A stretch of 64,000 nt of DNA from Mycobacterium sp. DL99 (GTDB taxonomy: Bacteria; Actinomycetota; Actinomycetes; Mycobacteriales; Mycobacteriaceae). The notes beneath the pieces were generated by a model. It did no database searches, was not told the origin of the DNA, and saw only the letters and a list, made by a program, of their open reading frames with translations. This document shows positions 51,049 through 59,337 of the stretch, piece after piece; position 1 is the first letter of the stretch; each line of letters begins with the position of its first letter. The position numbers and the translations under genes were made by a program. Where the stretch lies: positions 2,136,431 through 2,200,430 of the forward strand of contig NZ_SJOM01000007.1 of NCBI RefSeq assembly GCF_004762045.1, read 5' to 3'.

Positions 51049-51483
51049 TTGTCCGACGACATCGAAGCGATCAAGCAGCTGAAGGCCCGTTACTGCCGGT
51101 TCCTGGACACCAAGGACATCGATGCCTGGCGCGCGTTGTTCGTCGACGACGTTGTGGTGAAGCTCGACATGGCTGTCTCGACCGGTGGGGCCGATCCGCA
51201 GACGGCCCCACCGCTGAACAGCTTCGACGAGTTTTTCCCGGTGGTCTGGGGCGGTGTCGAGAATGCGGCGACGGTGCACCACTGTCACACTCCGGAGATC
51301 ATGCTGACCTCCGATACCACCGCGACGGGTATCTGGGCGATGGAGGACATGTTGTACTTCCCCGATGGCAGCGAGCTGCACGGCGCCGGTCATTACCACG
51401 AGACTTACGAAAAGCGCGACGGGACATGGCAGATCACGAGCCTGCACCTGACCCGGACCCTGTTGAAGTTCAAGACGGCCTAG
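51049..51483 (+). CDS. SnoaL/NTF2-like protein
   Basis: The 144-residue SnoaL_4-type protein begins DDIEAIKQLKARYCRFLDTKDIDAWRALFVDDVVV and contains HHCHTPEI and HYHETYEKRDGTWQITSLHLTRT, the cone-shaped NTF2 fold with polar pocket residues. Such proteins act as isomerases, dehydratases or cyclases on small hydrophobic molecules. It uses a TTG start at 51049, justified by an AGGAGGTGA site 5 bp upstream; no ATG or GTG in frame fits. It is one of three SnoaL-type genes in the island. Confidence 0.85.
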   Translation: MSDDIEAIKQLKARYCRFLDTKDIDAWRALFVDDVVVKLDMAVSTGGADPQTAPPLNSFDEFFPVVWGGVENAATVHHCHTPEIMLTSDTTATGIWAMEDMLYFPDGSELHGAGHYHETYEKRDGTWQITSLHLTRTLLKFKTA

Positions 51484-51503
51484 CCGGCTGAGCTGCCCGC
51501 GCG

Positions 51504-51551
51504 CGTAGCGCTGTGGCGAAAAATCAGGGTGCTCACCGCCGCAGCGCTACG
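51504..51551 (+). terminator. Hairpin terminator after the SnoaL-like gene
   Basis: CGTAGCGCTGTGGCG pairs with 51537-51551 with one G-U wobble around an 18-nt loop, 21 bp after the stop at 51483. It separates the SnoaL-like gene from the next operon, whose operator begins at 51615. Confidence 0.65.
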
Positions 51552-51614
51552 AACGTGATTCCGAGATGCCATGTCTTGCGGCAAGATCCATCGATCTCAT
51601 CGTTTTCGGGCGCT

Positions 51615-51633
51615 ACTGAAAGCGTTACCGTAA
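51615..51633 (-). promoter_or_regulatory. Island operator, site 8 of 9
   Basis: On the minus strand it reads TTACGGTAACGCTTTCAGT. It includes GTTAC-C-GTAAC at 51624-51634, a perfect short palindrome. It lies 36 bp upstream of the extended SDR start and probably controls the SDR-Baeyer-Villiger pair. Confidence 0.6.
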
Positions 51634-51669
51634 CATCCATCGTTGGTCGTCAACTGGGATGGAGTAGCG

Positions 51670-52689
51670 ATGGATCGCCGGCGAAAAGTACTCGTCATGG
51701 GCGCAAGCGGAAACGTAGGAGCCTGTGTCACCCGTCAACTCGTCGAGCGGGGCGACGACGTGCGGGTGCTGCTGCGGCGGAGTAGTTCGACCAAGGGCAT
51801 CGACTGTCTCGACGTTGAACGGTGTTACGGCGACATCTTCGACACCGATGCGGTGGCGGCGGCGATGGCCGGCCGGGACGTGGTGTTCTATTGCGTCGTC
51901 GACACCCGCGCCCACCTGGCCGACCCGGCACCACTGTTCTCCACCAACGTCGAGGGCCTGCGGAATGTCCTCGACGTCGCGGCGAATGCCGACCTGCAGC
52001 GGTTCGTCTTTCTCAGCACCATCGGGACGATCGCCGTCGGTGACGACGGCGCGACCGTCGATGAGGACACCCCGTTCAACTGGGCCGGCAAGGGCGGGCC
52101 GTACATCGAATCCCGACGCCAGGCCGAACGTCTGGTGCTGTCCTACGCCAGGGAACGCGGACTGCCCGCTGTGGCGATGTGCGTGTCCAACCCGTACGGA
52201 CCGCCGGACTGGCAGCCGAGACAGGGTGCGCTCGTCGCGATGGCTGCGTTCGGCAAGTTGCCCGTGTATGTGCGCGGCGTCGGCTCGGAGGTGGTTGGGA
52301 TAGACGACGCAGCCGATGCGCTCATCCGGGCCGCCGAGCACGGCCGGATCGGTGAACGCTACATCGTGTCCGAGGGCTATATGTCTCAGCGGGAGATGTT
52401 CACCACCGCCGCGGAGGCAGTGGGCGCGCGACCACCGCGATTCGGAATCCCGATGGCCCCGTTGTATGTCTTCGGATGGTTTGCCGGCATGTCGAATCGG
52501 TTGTTCGGCACCGATTTTCCGATGAACCTCACCGCCGCGCGGCTGATGTGGCTGACATCGCCGGCCGACCACGGCAAGGCCACTCGCGATCTGGGCTGGA
52601 AACCGGCACCCACCGCCGAATCGATCGGCCGGGCCGCGCAGTTCTACATCGACCGCAAGAGCCGCAACGAGAAGGTCATCGACTTGTGA
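51670..52689 (+). CDS. NAD-dependent epimerase/dehydratase-type extended SDR
   Basis: The 339-residue extended SDR has Rossmann motif VLVMGASGNVGACVTRQL at 7-24, STIGTIAVGDDG and YIESRRQAERL (Tyr-x3-Arg; the usual Tyr-x3-Lys Lys is Arg here), followed by VSNPYGPPDW. It belongs near dihydroflavonol/3-beta-hydroxysteroid dehydrogenases and may act on a cyclic alcohol or ketone. The Arg in place of the catalytic Lys may reduce or alter activity. The ATG at 51670 follows GGATGGAG. The next gene starts on its stop (GTGA). Confidence 0.82.
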   Translation: MDRRRKVLVMGASGNVGACVTRQLVERGDDVRVLLRRSSSTKGIDCLDVERCYGDIFDTDAVAAAMAGRDVVFYCVVDTRAHLADPAPLFSTNVEGLRNVLDVAANADLQRFVFLSTIGTIAVGDDGATVDEDTPFNWAGKGGPYIESRRQAERLVLSYARERGLPAVAMCVSNPYGPPDWQPRQGALVAMAAFGKLPVYVRGVGSEVVGIDDAADALIRAAEHGRIGERYIVSEGYMSQREMFTTAAEAVGARPPRFGIPMAPLYVFGWFAGMSNRLFGTDFPMNLTAARLMWLTSPADHGKATRDLGWKPAPTAESIGRAAQFYIDRKSRNEKVIDL

Positions 52690-54302
52690 GCGATACCGAT
52701 TTCGATGCGATCGTCGTGGGTGCGGGATTCTCCGGCTTGTACGCGCTGCACCGGCTGCGGGAGCAGGGCCTGCGGGTGCGGGTTCTGGAGAAGGCCGAGG
52801 CCGTCGGCGGCACCTGGCTGGTCAATCGGTATCCGGGTGCTCGCTGCGACATTGAGAGCATCGAATACTCCTACAGCTTCAGCGATGAGATCCAGCAGGA
52901 GTGGGTCTGGACCGAGACGATGCCCGCGCAACCCGAGATCGAGGCATATCTGAACTTCGTCGCCGACCGACTCGACCTGCGCCGTAATATCGCATTCGGT
53001 TCCGAGGTCGTGACGATGACGTTCGACGAGGGCACCTCTCAATGGGCCGTCACCACCGCCGACGGTCAGACACTGCACACCCCTTTTGTGGTGGCCGCCA
53101 CCGGAATCCTGTCGGTGCCACTGGAACCCGACATTCCCGGGACGTGCCGATTCGCCGGCACGTCGCTGTTCACCAGCCGCTGGCCGCGCGAGGGCGTCGA
53201 CCTCACCGGCAAGCGCGTCGGGGTGATCGGTACCGGCTCCACCGGTGTGCAGCTGATCCCGGTGGTGGCCGGGCAGTGCGAACACCTCACGGTATTCCAG
53301 CGGTCCCCGGCGTTCACCCTGCCGTGGCAGGTCCGGTCTTTCGAACCCGGGGAACTCGACGCACTCAAGGCTGACTACGCGAGCATCCGGGCTGCGCAGC
53401 GGGAACATCCGGTCGGGGCGGCGCGGCTCAGTGCGTTCTCGGTGCTCCTCGAGATGCTCGTGCGGCCGCCGGTGAAAACTGCCTCACGCGAGGAGAAACG
53501 GCGCGCCGTCGAGGAAGGCGGTGTCATGGGTGCACTGAATTGGGGCGATGTCTTCTTCGACATCGACGCCAACCGGATGGCCACCGAGCTGTACGGACAA
53601 GCCGTGGCCCGCATCGTCACCGACCCGCACACGGCGGCGTCGCTCACGCCCAGCCACCCGTTTGCCTGCAAGCGGCCGATCATCGACCAGGGCTACTACG
53701 AAACATATAACCGCGACAACGTCACCCTTGTCGACTTGCGCAAGGGTGCCATCCGTGAGGTGACGGCGACCGGGATTTCCACCGAGCAAGGCGATTTCGA
53801 CCTCGACGTGATCGTGTATGCGACCGGGTTCGACGCCATGACCGGCGCGTTGAGCCGGATCGATGTGCGGGGCCGGGACGGAGTGGTGCTGGGGGAGTAC
53901 TGGTCCAAGGAAGGTGCGCTGTCCTACCTGGGCTTGGCGGTGGCCGGGTTCCCGAATCTGTTCACGATTCAGGGACCGGGAAGTCCCTCGGCAGCAACGA
54001 ATTTCGTGGCCGCCCTGGAGCAACACGTCGAGTGGATCGCGGACTGCGTCGCGTACCTGAGAGCCGGTGGGTACTCGAGTATCGAGGCTGCGCCGCAGGC
54101 GCAGGCCGAATGGGTCGAGCACACCACGGCGCTCGTGGCGCCCACTGTGTTGGTGCACCCGAGCTGCAACTCCTGGTACAACGGCGGCAATGTGCCCGGC
54201 AAGAAGAGGATGTACCTCGGATACACCGCGGGCATACCCGAGTACCGTCGCCGCTGTGACGAGATCGCCGCTGACGGCTACCCGGGATTCATCATTGCTT
54301 AG
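52686..54302 (+). CDS. Baeyer-Villiger-type flavin monooxygenase with altered fingerprint
   Basis: The 538-residue protein has two dinucleotide sites: FAD at GAGFSG 12-17 and NADPH at GKRVGVIGTGSTGVQ. It also has GGTWLVNRYPGARCD at 41-55, characteristic of class B Baeyer-Villiger monooxygenases. The family fingerprint FxGxxxHxxxW reads FAGTSLFTSRW (156-166), so the conserved His is Phe162. The enzyme may still oxidise a cyclic ketone to a lactone, or it may have changed activity. The GTG start overlaps the SDR stop by 4 nt, fitting an alcohol-to-ketone-to-lactone sequence with the neighbouring dehydrogenase. Confidence 0.85.
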   Translation: MSDTDFDAIVVGAGFSGLYALHRLREQGLRVRVLEKAEAVGGTWLVNRYPGARCDIESIEYSYSFSDEIQQEWVWTETMPAQPEIEAYLNFVADRLDLRRNIAFGSEVVTMTFDEGTSQWAVTTADGQTLHTPFVVAATGILSVPLEPDIPGTCRFAGTSLFTSRWPREGVDLTGKRVGVIGTGSTGVQLIPVVAGQCEHLTVFQRSPAFTLPWQVRSFEPGELDALKADYASIRAAQREHPVGAARLSAFSVLLEMLVRPPVKTASREEKRRAVEEGGVMGALNWGDVFFDIDANRMATELYGQAVARIVTDPHTAASLTPSHPFACKRPIIDQGYYETYNRDNVTLVDLRKGAIREVTATGISTEQGDFDLDVIVYATGFDAMTGALSRIDVRGRDGVVLGEYWSKEGALSYLGLAVAGFPNLFTIQGPGSPSAATNFVAALEQHVEWIADCVAYLRAGGYSSIEAAPQAQAEWVEHTTALVAPTVLVHPSCNSWYNGGNVPGKKRMYLGYTAGIPEYRRRCDEIAADGYPGFIIA

Positions 54303-54333
54303 GGCGACCCGGATAGCGTGGGAGCTCGGCGGC

Positions 54334-55380
54334 GTGGTGCCGCGCTCGGTGGGCGCTATGGCAGGCGCGGGGGATTGGAATCCGCTTTCCATCACCGGTC
54401 TACGTCAGCTCGGCGAGGTCGCCCTCGACGAGCTCGTGGTCACCGGTATGACGCTGACCGGCCCACCGCCCCAACTCCCGCGACCACTGGGCGAGTATCA
54501 GCGGGCGTCCGACGAACTTGGCGCGCTCGGTATCGACGCGGCACATTCGCGCCCGGATGCTCTGCAGGTCAAACACATCCGGCCACGCCGGTTCGGCGCG
54601 CTGACGTTCGATGAGTTGGTCTTCGAACACGAACCCGCGCTGCCGGCCTCAGTGCTGGCCGACGGTCACGGCGGGGTTGCCACGGCCAGGGTGCGGTTGT
54701 ATCGGTGCGGCGACGACACCCGGCCCTGGCTGATCTGGGTGCATGGGGCCGGTCAGGGCGATCCGATGGATCTGCTGGTCGCGCGGGTCCGACGCCTGCG
54801 CGAACTCGGATTCAACGTGGCGTTGCCGGTGCAGCCGGGGCACGGTGCTCGGCGCGGTTGCCGGCCCGAATATCCCGCCCGCGATCCGCTGGCCAATGTC
54901 GCCGGCATGATGCGGGCGGTGTCAGAGGTGCGGGCGTTGATCGGCTGGCTGGAATCACAGGCGTCGTCGATCGCGGTAGCCGGTCTGTCACTGGGCAGTG
55001 CGGTGGCGGCGCTGGTGTCACATCTGGACGAAAGGGTCGGGGCGGTGGCGGTCTACACCCCCATTCTCGGGCTCAACGCAATGATCGGAATGCACCTGGG
55101 ACGCTGGGGAGCAGCGGGACAGCAGTCGGCGCGAGAGTTGCAGTCGGCCACAGTGGCGGCGATGACCTCGGTGATCGACCCGCTGCGCACCCGGCCGCGT
55201 GCCGAGCGTCGCCTCATCGTCGGTGCCTGGCATGACCGGATGGCGCTGCGCAGTTCGGCGCTGGCCATGCATGAGCAGTGGGGCGGCGAGCTCTACTGGC
55301 ACGACGGCAGCCATGTCGGACACCTGTTTTCCGGTGCGGTACAGGATGAGACCGAGCGGTTCTTAACGACCGTAGCTTGA
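54334..55380 (+). CDS. Alpha/beta hydrolase (probable esterase/lactonase)
   Basis: The 348-residue serine hydrolase has HGAGQGDPMD near 135-145 (oxyanion/loop), the nucleophile motif GLSLGSAVA near 215-223, a likely catalytic His in HDGSHVGHLF near the C-terminus and Asp in AWHDRMALR. It follows the Baeyer-Villiger-type gene by 31 bp and could open its ester or lactone product. The GTG at 54334 follows GGGAG at a suitable distance; ATG 54358 is an alternative. It overlaps the convergent TetR by 18 bp. Confidence 0.78.
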   Translation: MVPRSVGAMAGAGDWNPLSITGLRQLGEVALDELVVTGMTLTGPPPQLPRPLGEYQRASDELGALGIDAAHSRPDALQVKHIRPRRFGALTFDELVFEHEPALPASVLADGHGGVATARVRLYRCGDDTRPWLIWVHGAGQGDPMDLLVARVRRLRELGFNVALPVQPGHGARRGCRPEYPARDPLANVAGMMRAVSEVRALIGWLESQASSIAVAGLSLGSAVAALVSHLDERVGAVAVYTPILGLNAMIGMHLGRWGAAGQQSARELQSATVAAMTSVIDPLRTRPRAERRLIVGAWHDRMALRSSALAMHEQWGGELYWHDGSHVGHLFSGAVQDETERFLTTVA

Positions 55381-55971
55381 GGTGATCCGGGCCCGCACAC
55401 AGTTGATCTCGTGGTCGAGATCGTGGTCCTCGGGCAGGACCACCCACTGGAAAGCGATCCCGAAGATGGACCCGGTGATGTCCCGCAGCGCCACATCGAC
55501 ATCGATGTCGGCCCGCAGAGAACCGTCGGCGATACCGGTGCGCAGGCCCGCCTCGATCTTGACGGCTGCCCCGGCCAACTGGGTGCGCACGCCGTCGCGC
55601 AGTGGCGAGGTGGTCTTCACGGCCTCGAATGCCGATACGAACATGGCCCTGGTCACCGCGGCATCCTCGGCGTGAATCTCCTGCACGCGGTCGAAATGTG
55701 CCAGTACCTGCTGCAGTCCGGTGGCGCCCGGTTCAGGGTCGGGGTTCAGACGCGCCACGTACACATCCTGGAAGGCATCGAGGATGGCGTCCTTGTTGCC
55801 GTAGCGGGCGTGCACCATGGCCCGGCTGTACCCGGCCCGTCGGCCGATCTCGGCGGCAGTCGTTGCTTCCCAGCCCTTTTCGACGATCAACTCAGCGGCA
55901 GCCTGCAGCAGCCGGCGCGAGGACTGCTCGACGCGCTGCGGTTGGGTGAGGCCCTGAGCTGGGGAAGGCAC
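55363..55971 (-). CDS. TetR family regulator
   Basis: The 202-residue TetR has helix-turn-helix region SSRRLLQAAAELIVEKGWEATTAAEIGRRAGYSRAMVHARYGNKDAILDAF. It is divergent from the phosphotransferase-SnoaL-LLM operon at 56040, and a perfect palindrome 20 bp from its start lies between them, so it probably represses that operon. Its operator differs from the nine island sites, indicating a second regulatory circuit. Confidence 0.88.
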   Translation of the reverse strand: MPSPAQGLTQPQRVEQSSRRLLQAAAELIVEKGWEATTAAEIGRRAGYSRAMVHARYGNKDAILDAFQDVYVARLNPDPEPGATGLQQVLAHFDRVQEIHAEDAAVTRAMFVSAFEAVKTTSPLRDGVRTQLAGAAVKIEAGLRTGIADGSLRADIDVDVALRDITGSIFGIAFQWVVLPEDHDLDHEINCVRARITSSYGR

Positions 55972-55991
55972 CCTTGCATATTAGACGGTCG

Positions 55992-56008
55992 ACAACTAAC
56001 TTAGTTGT
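55992..56008. promoter_or_regulatory. TetR operator between 55971 and 56040
   Basis: ACAACTAA-C-TTAGTTGT is a perfect 17-bp palindrome in the 68-bp gap between the divergent TetR and phosphotransferase genes. It is a textbook candidate for the site bound by that TetR. Confidence 0.8.
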
Positions 56009-56039
56009 TTAGCGTCAAATTTCTGTGCGGAGGTCAACG

Positions 56040-57086
56040 ATGACATCAGTCGCAGTGCCTTTCTCTGGGCCGGTACCCACCGGCATCGATGAGGTCACCG
56101 CGCCCTGGTTGACCGAGGCGCTGGGCGCACAGGTGACGGCGGTTCGAGCGGAGCGGATCGCTTTGGACACCGGTTTCTCCGCAGCGCTGTACCGGATCCA
56201 TCTGAGCGGATCCGATGATGTGCCAGAGACTTTGATCGTCAAACTGCCCGCGGACTCACTGGCGCGTGGCGGGATGGAGATGCTCGGCGGCTACCAGCGC
56301 GAGCTGTACTTCTACCGGCATGTCGCGTCGGAATCTCCTATTGCCACGCCGCGCTGCCATGTCGCCCGGATGTCCGGTCCCGACTTCGTGCTCGTCCTCG
56401 AAGATCTGCGGGACTGGGAGAACGCCGACCACCTGGCCGGGCTGTCGCTCCCGCGCGCCCGGCTCGGTATCGAACAGTTGGCCGGGCTGCACACATGGTC
56501 GACAGGTATCGATGATGCTGTACTGCAGGAATTCCCGAGCATCGACAGCTCGTTGACGCGCGACCTGTTCCTGCCGGCATTTGCGGCCGGGTGGCAGCTC
56601 TACCGAGACCGCACCGACCGGACGGTTTCGCCGGCGGTGGCGCATTTCGCTGAGCGGTTCGCCGATCTCGCACCCGCCGCGCTGTCTGCGCTCTCGGACC
56701 GGAACATGTTGCTGCACGGAGATATTCGAGCTGACAACATGTTCTTTCGCGACGATGCGCTGAAGGTGGTCGACTTCCAGCTGACGGTCCGCGGTGCGGG
56801 TGCGGCCGATATCGCGTATCTCATCAGCCAGGGCCTGCCCACCGAGGTCCGCCGCGGCCACGACGCGGAGTTGCTGCGCGAGTATGTCAGCCAGGTCGAG
56901 GGGTATTCGTTCGATGAGGCCTGGCGGCACTATCGCTTTGCGACCGCCCTGCTGATGTACATGCCGGTGGTGGCGCTGCTCACCTGGGACGTCGCACCGG
57001 AGCGGTCCCGGCAGCTGTGTCTGACGCTCATCGACCGCGCCGTCGCGGCCATCGAGGACATCGACGCCTTGGAGGAGTTTTCATGA
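56040..57086 (+). CDS. Aminoglycoside/ecdysteroid-kinase-type phosphotransferase
   Basis: The 348-residue protein has the APH kinase fold: ATP-binding Lys in ETLIVKLPADS near 70-80, catalytic loop LLHGDIRADNMFF near 226-238 (HxD...N) and metal-binding VVDFQLTVRG near 245. Such kinases in catabolic clusters phosphorylate hydroxyl groups of terpenoid or steroid-like compounds; antibiotic resistance is unlikely here. The ATG at 56040 follows GCGGAGG. The next gene overlaps it by 4 nt, forming an operon with SnoaL-like and LLM genes. Confidence 0.85.
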   Translation: MTSVAVPFSGPVPTGIDEVTAPWLTEALGAQVTAVRAERIALDTGFSAALYRIHLSGSDDVPETLIVKLPADSLARGGMEMLGGYQRELYFYRHVASESPIATPRCHVARMSGPDFVLVLEDLRDWENADHLAGLSLPRARLGIEQLAGLHTWSTGIDDAVLQEFPSIDSSLTRDLFLPAFAAGWQLYRDRTDRTVSPAVAHFAERFADLAPAALSALSDRNMLLHGDIRADNMFFRDDALKVVDFQLTVRGAGAADIAYLISQGLPTEVRRGHDAELLREYVSQVEGYSFDEAWRHYRFATALLMYMPVVALLTWDVAPERSRQLCLTLIDRAVAAIEDIDALEEFS

Positions 57087-57454
57087 GGACGGCGCGTGAA
57101 GTCGTGGAGCAGTACAACTGGGTGGTCTGGAACGAGAAGGACTTCGCCCTCGCCGATGAACTGTTGGGGGACACAGTCACCCGTCACGATGTGGGCGAGG
57201 TCAACGTGCTCACCCATGAAGAGGCGGTGAACCGGGTGATCGACCACTGGGCGATGTTCGAGACGATCCGGTTCGACCTGAACCTGATCGTCGCCGGTGA
57301 CGACGCTGAGCACGTCGCGATCGTGTACGAATCCCCGATGACGTTCCCGGACGGCAACGCCATGACCGTCAGCAGCATGGAGATCTTCCGCGTGGTCGAC
57401 GGTCGCATCACCGAGGTGTGGAACTGTGGTTACAAACAAGGAGTTTGGGCATGA
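57083..57454 (+). CDS. SnoaL-like polyketide-cyclase-type protein
   Basis: The 123-residue NTF2-fold protein begins TAREVVEQYNWVVWNEKDFALADELLGDTVTRHDVGEV and ends VSSMEIFRVVDGRITEVWNCGY, typical of SnoaL/ester cyclases. The start is fixed by an ATGA overlap, with GGAGGAG just upstream, and its stop overlaps the LLM start in the same way. It is probably an isomerase or hydratase acting on the phosphotransferase or LLM substrate. Confidence 0.83.
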   Translation: MRTAREVVEQYNWVVWNEKDFALADELLGDTVTRHDVGEVNVLTHEEAVNRVIDHWAMFETIRFDLNLIVAGDDAEHVAIVYESPMTFPDGNAMTVSSMEIFRVVDGRITEVWNCGYKQGVWA

Positions 57455-58500
57455 GCGAAGTGGTTCTCGACGAACTTGGCTACTACCTGTTGGCCGGCGC
57501 CGGCGGTGAAGGCCCGGCCACGCTGATGGACGAGGCGCGCCGCGGCGAGGAACTCGGCTTCGGTACCGCGTTCATCTCAGAGCGGTGGAACGTCAAGGAA
57601 GCATCCTCGCTCGTCGGCGCCGCCTGCGCGGTGACCGAACGCATGCAGATCGCGACGGCGGCAACCAATCACAACACCCGCCACCCGCTGATCACCGGGT
57701 CATGGGCCACCACGATGCACCGGCTGTCACGCGGCCGATTTACCTTGGGCATCGGTCGCGGCGTTGCGGCCATGTACAACGCATTCGGGGTACCCGCGGT
57801 GACCACCGCGCAGATGGAGGACTTCGCGCAGGTCATGCGCAGACTGTGGCACGGCGAGGTGGTCTTCAACCACGACGGCCCGATCGGCAAGTACCAGGTG
57901 CTGTTTCTCGACCCGGACTTCAACGAGGACATCCGCCTGGCGATCGTGGCCTTCGGACCGAAGACGCTGGCGTTGGGCGGGCGGGAGTTCGATGACGTCA
58001 TCCTGCACACCTACTTCACCCCCGAGACGCTGCAACGCGCGGTGAAGACGGTCAAGGAAGCCGCCGAGCAGGCCGGCCGCGACCCCGCCAGCGTGCGGGT
58101 CTGGTCGTGCTTTGCCACCGTGGGCGACCACCTGCCCGAGGAACTGCGGCTCAAGAAGACCGTGGCTCGGCTCGCCACCTACCTGCAGGGCTATGGCGAC
58201 CTGCTGGTGGGCACGAACAACTGGGATCCGGCTGTGCTGCAACGCTTCCGGGAAGACGCTGTCGTCACGTCGATTCCGGGCGGTATCGACCACAAGGCGA
58301 GTGCCGAGCAGATCGAACACATCGCGACCCTGATCCCCGACGAGTGGCTGGAACCGTCGGCCACCGGATCGGCACGCCAATGTGTGGACCGCATCCGCAA
58401 GGAGTTCGACTACGGCGCCGACGCGGTGATCATGCACGGTGCCACCCCCGACGAGCTCGAGCCGATCGTCGCCGAGTACCGGGCGACCAAGGTGTCATAA
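57451..58500 (+). CDS. F420-dependent LLM-class oxidoreductase (first of two)
   Basis: The 349-residue luciferase-like protein has FGTAFISERWNVKEASSL, ATAATNHNTRHPLITGSWATTMHRLSRGRFTLGIGRG near 68-103 and the long TYLQGYGDLLVG...VGTNNW stretch of mycobacterial F420-dependent oxidoreductases. It probably transfers hydride from F420H2 to, or from, a cyclic ketone or enone. It is the third gene of a translationally coupled operon with phosphotransferase and SnoaL-like genes. Confidence 0.87.
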   Translation: MSEVVLDELGYYLLAGAGGEGPATLMDEARRGEELGFGTAFISERWNVKEASSLVGAACAVTERMQIATAATNHNTRHPLITGSWATTMHRLSRGRFTLGIGRGVAAMYNAFGVPAVTTAQMEDFAQVMRRLWHGEVVFNHDGPIGKYQVLFLDPDFNEDIRLAIVAFGPKTLALGGREFDDVILHTYFTPETLQRAVKTVKEAAEQAGRDPASVRVWSCFATVGDHLPEELRLKKTVARLATYLQGYGDLLVGTNNWDPAVLQRFREDAVVTSIPGGIDHKASAEQIEHIATLIPDEWLEPSATGSARQCVDRIRKEFDYGADAVIMHGATPDELEPIVAEYRATKVS

Positions 58501-58638
58501 CGCTACTGCTCCCGCGGCAGCGTCCGGCTTTTGAAAAATTCTGCGCGGCGATCTCACGTTTCGTCGTTCCCGTCCGTCTACGTGGGCAGGTACCTGATTC
58601 GGGGACCTCTCGGAATCTGATGGAAGGACGGATGAGCA

Positions 58639-59085
58639 ATGTCGATTGAGGAGAATAAAGCGGTCGTCGGTCGTTGGTTCACTGAGTTCTGGGGTCGGGA
58701 CTTCAACCCGGAGGTCATCGACGAACTCGCTGCGCCGGACATCCGATTCGAGTACTCGATGCATGCACCGTGCCGCGGGCGCGATGAGGTCCGCGCATTT
58801 GCGACCAAGTTCCGCGCCGCCTTCCCTGATTTGGCGTTCGGCGGTACCGCTGATCTGATCGCCGAAGGCGACTATGTGGTGGGACAGTGGATCGGCGGCG
58901 GCGCCCAAACTGGTGACGCGTTCGATGACATCCCGGTGGGGTCCTTGCCGGCGGGAACCGGCAAGGCGATGCGGTTTTCCGGGACCAGTGTTCTGAAGGT
59001 CGTCGACGGCCTGATTGTCGAAGAGATCGGTCTTGATGACGGTGTGACCGCCCTCAAACAGCTGGGTCTGATCCCGCAGGCCTAG
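58639..59085 (+). CDS. SnoaL-like ester-cyclase-type protein
   Basis: The 148-residue protein follows the SnoaL/ester cyclase pattern: IEENKAVVGRWFTEFWGRDFNPEVIDELAAPDIRFEY, CRGRDEVRAFATKFRAAFPDLAFGG, then SGTSVLKVVDGLIVEEIGLDDGVTALKQLG. It is a third SnoaL-type gene in the island and is separated by 138 bp from the LLM gene, so it may have its own promoter. I see no island operator before it. A strong hairpin follows it. Confidence 0.85.
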   Translation: MSIEENKAVVGRWFTEFWGRDFNPEVIDELAAPDIRFEYSMHAPCRGRDEVRAFATKFRAAFPDLAFGGTADLIAEGDYVVGQWIGGGAQTGDAFDDIPVGSLPAGTGKAMRFSGTSVLKVVDGLIVEEIGLDDGVTALKQLGLIPQA

Positions 59086-59164
59086 CGAGGCGGTCGTATC
59101 CGACGCCTGATACCCGAATGCTCAACGGATCACGGCCACAAGCAATCTGGTCAGGCGTTCGAGC

Positions 59165-59203
59165 GAGGTGGGCTGCTGGGTGCGACACCCAGCAGCCCAC
59201 CTC
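59165..59203. terminator. Very stable hairpin between convergent genes
   Basis: GAGGTGGGCTGCTGGGTG-CGA-CACCCAGCAGCCCACCTC is a perfect 18-bp stem with a 3-nt loop, 80 bp after the SnoaL-like stop and 135 bp before the carboxyltransferase stop. It should terminate both strands. The 59086-59337 gap has no convincing gene; a 65-codon frame through the hairpin is probably chance. Confidence 0.8.
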
Positions 59204-59337
59204 AATCGCCGCATCGCGACTCGCCGCCATCCCCGAGGTTCAGTACCGCTCACCTGACATCGACCGCGCCCAGCAGGAGCTGGAATCACTCGACGATCAG
59301 GTGCTGGCGTCCTGAGACGCCGCGGCGCGGTGGAGGG

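Noticed and set aside
56040..57086. Aminoglycoside phosphotransferase conferring resistance
   Set aside because: The APH fold is shared by many kinases; coupling to SnoaL-like and LLM genes points to catabolic substrate phosphorylation.
59118..59315. 65-codon frame across the 59165 hairpin
   Set aside because: Half of it is the inverted repeat itself, there is no ribosome site, and it has no recognisable domain; only the tail might be a gene remnant.
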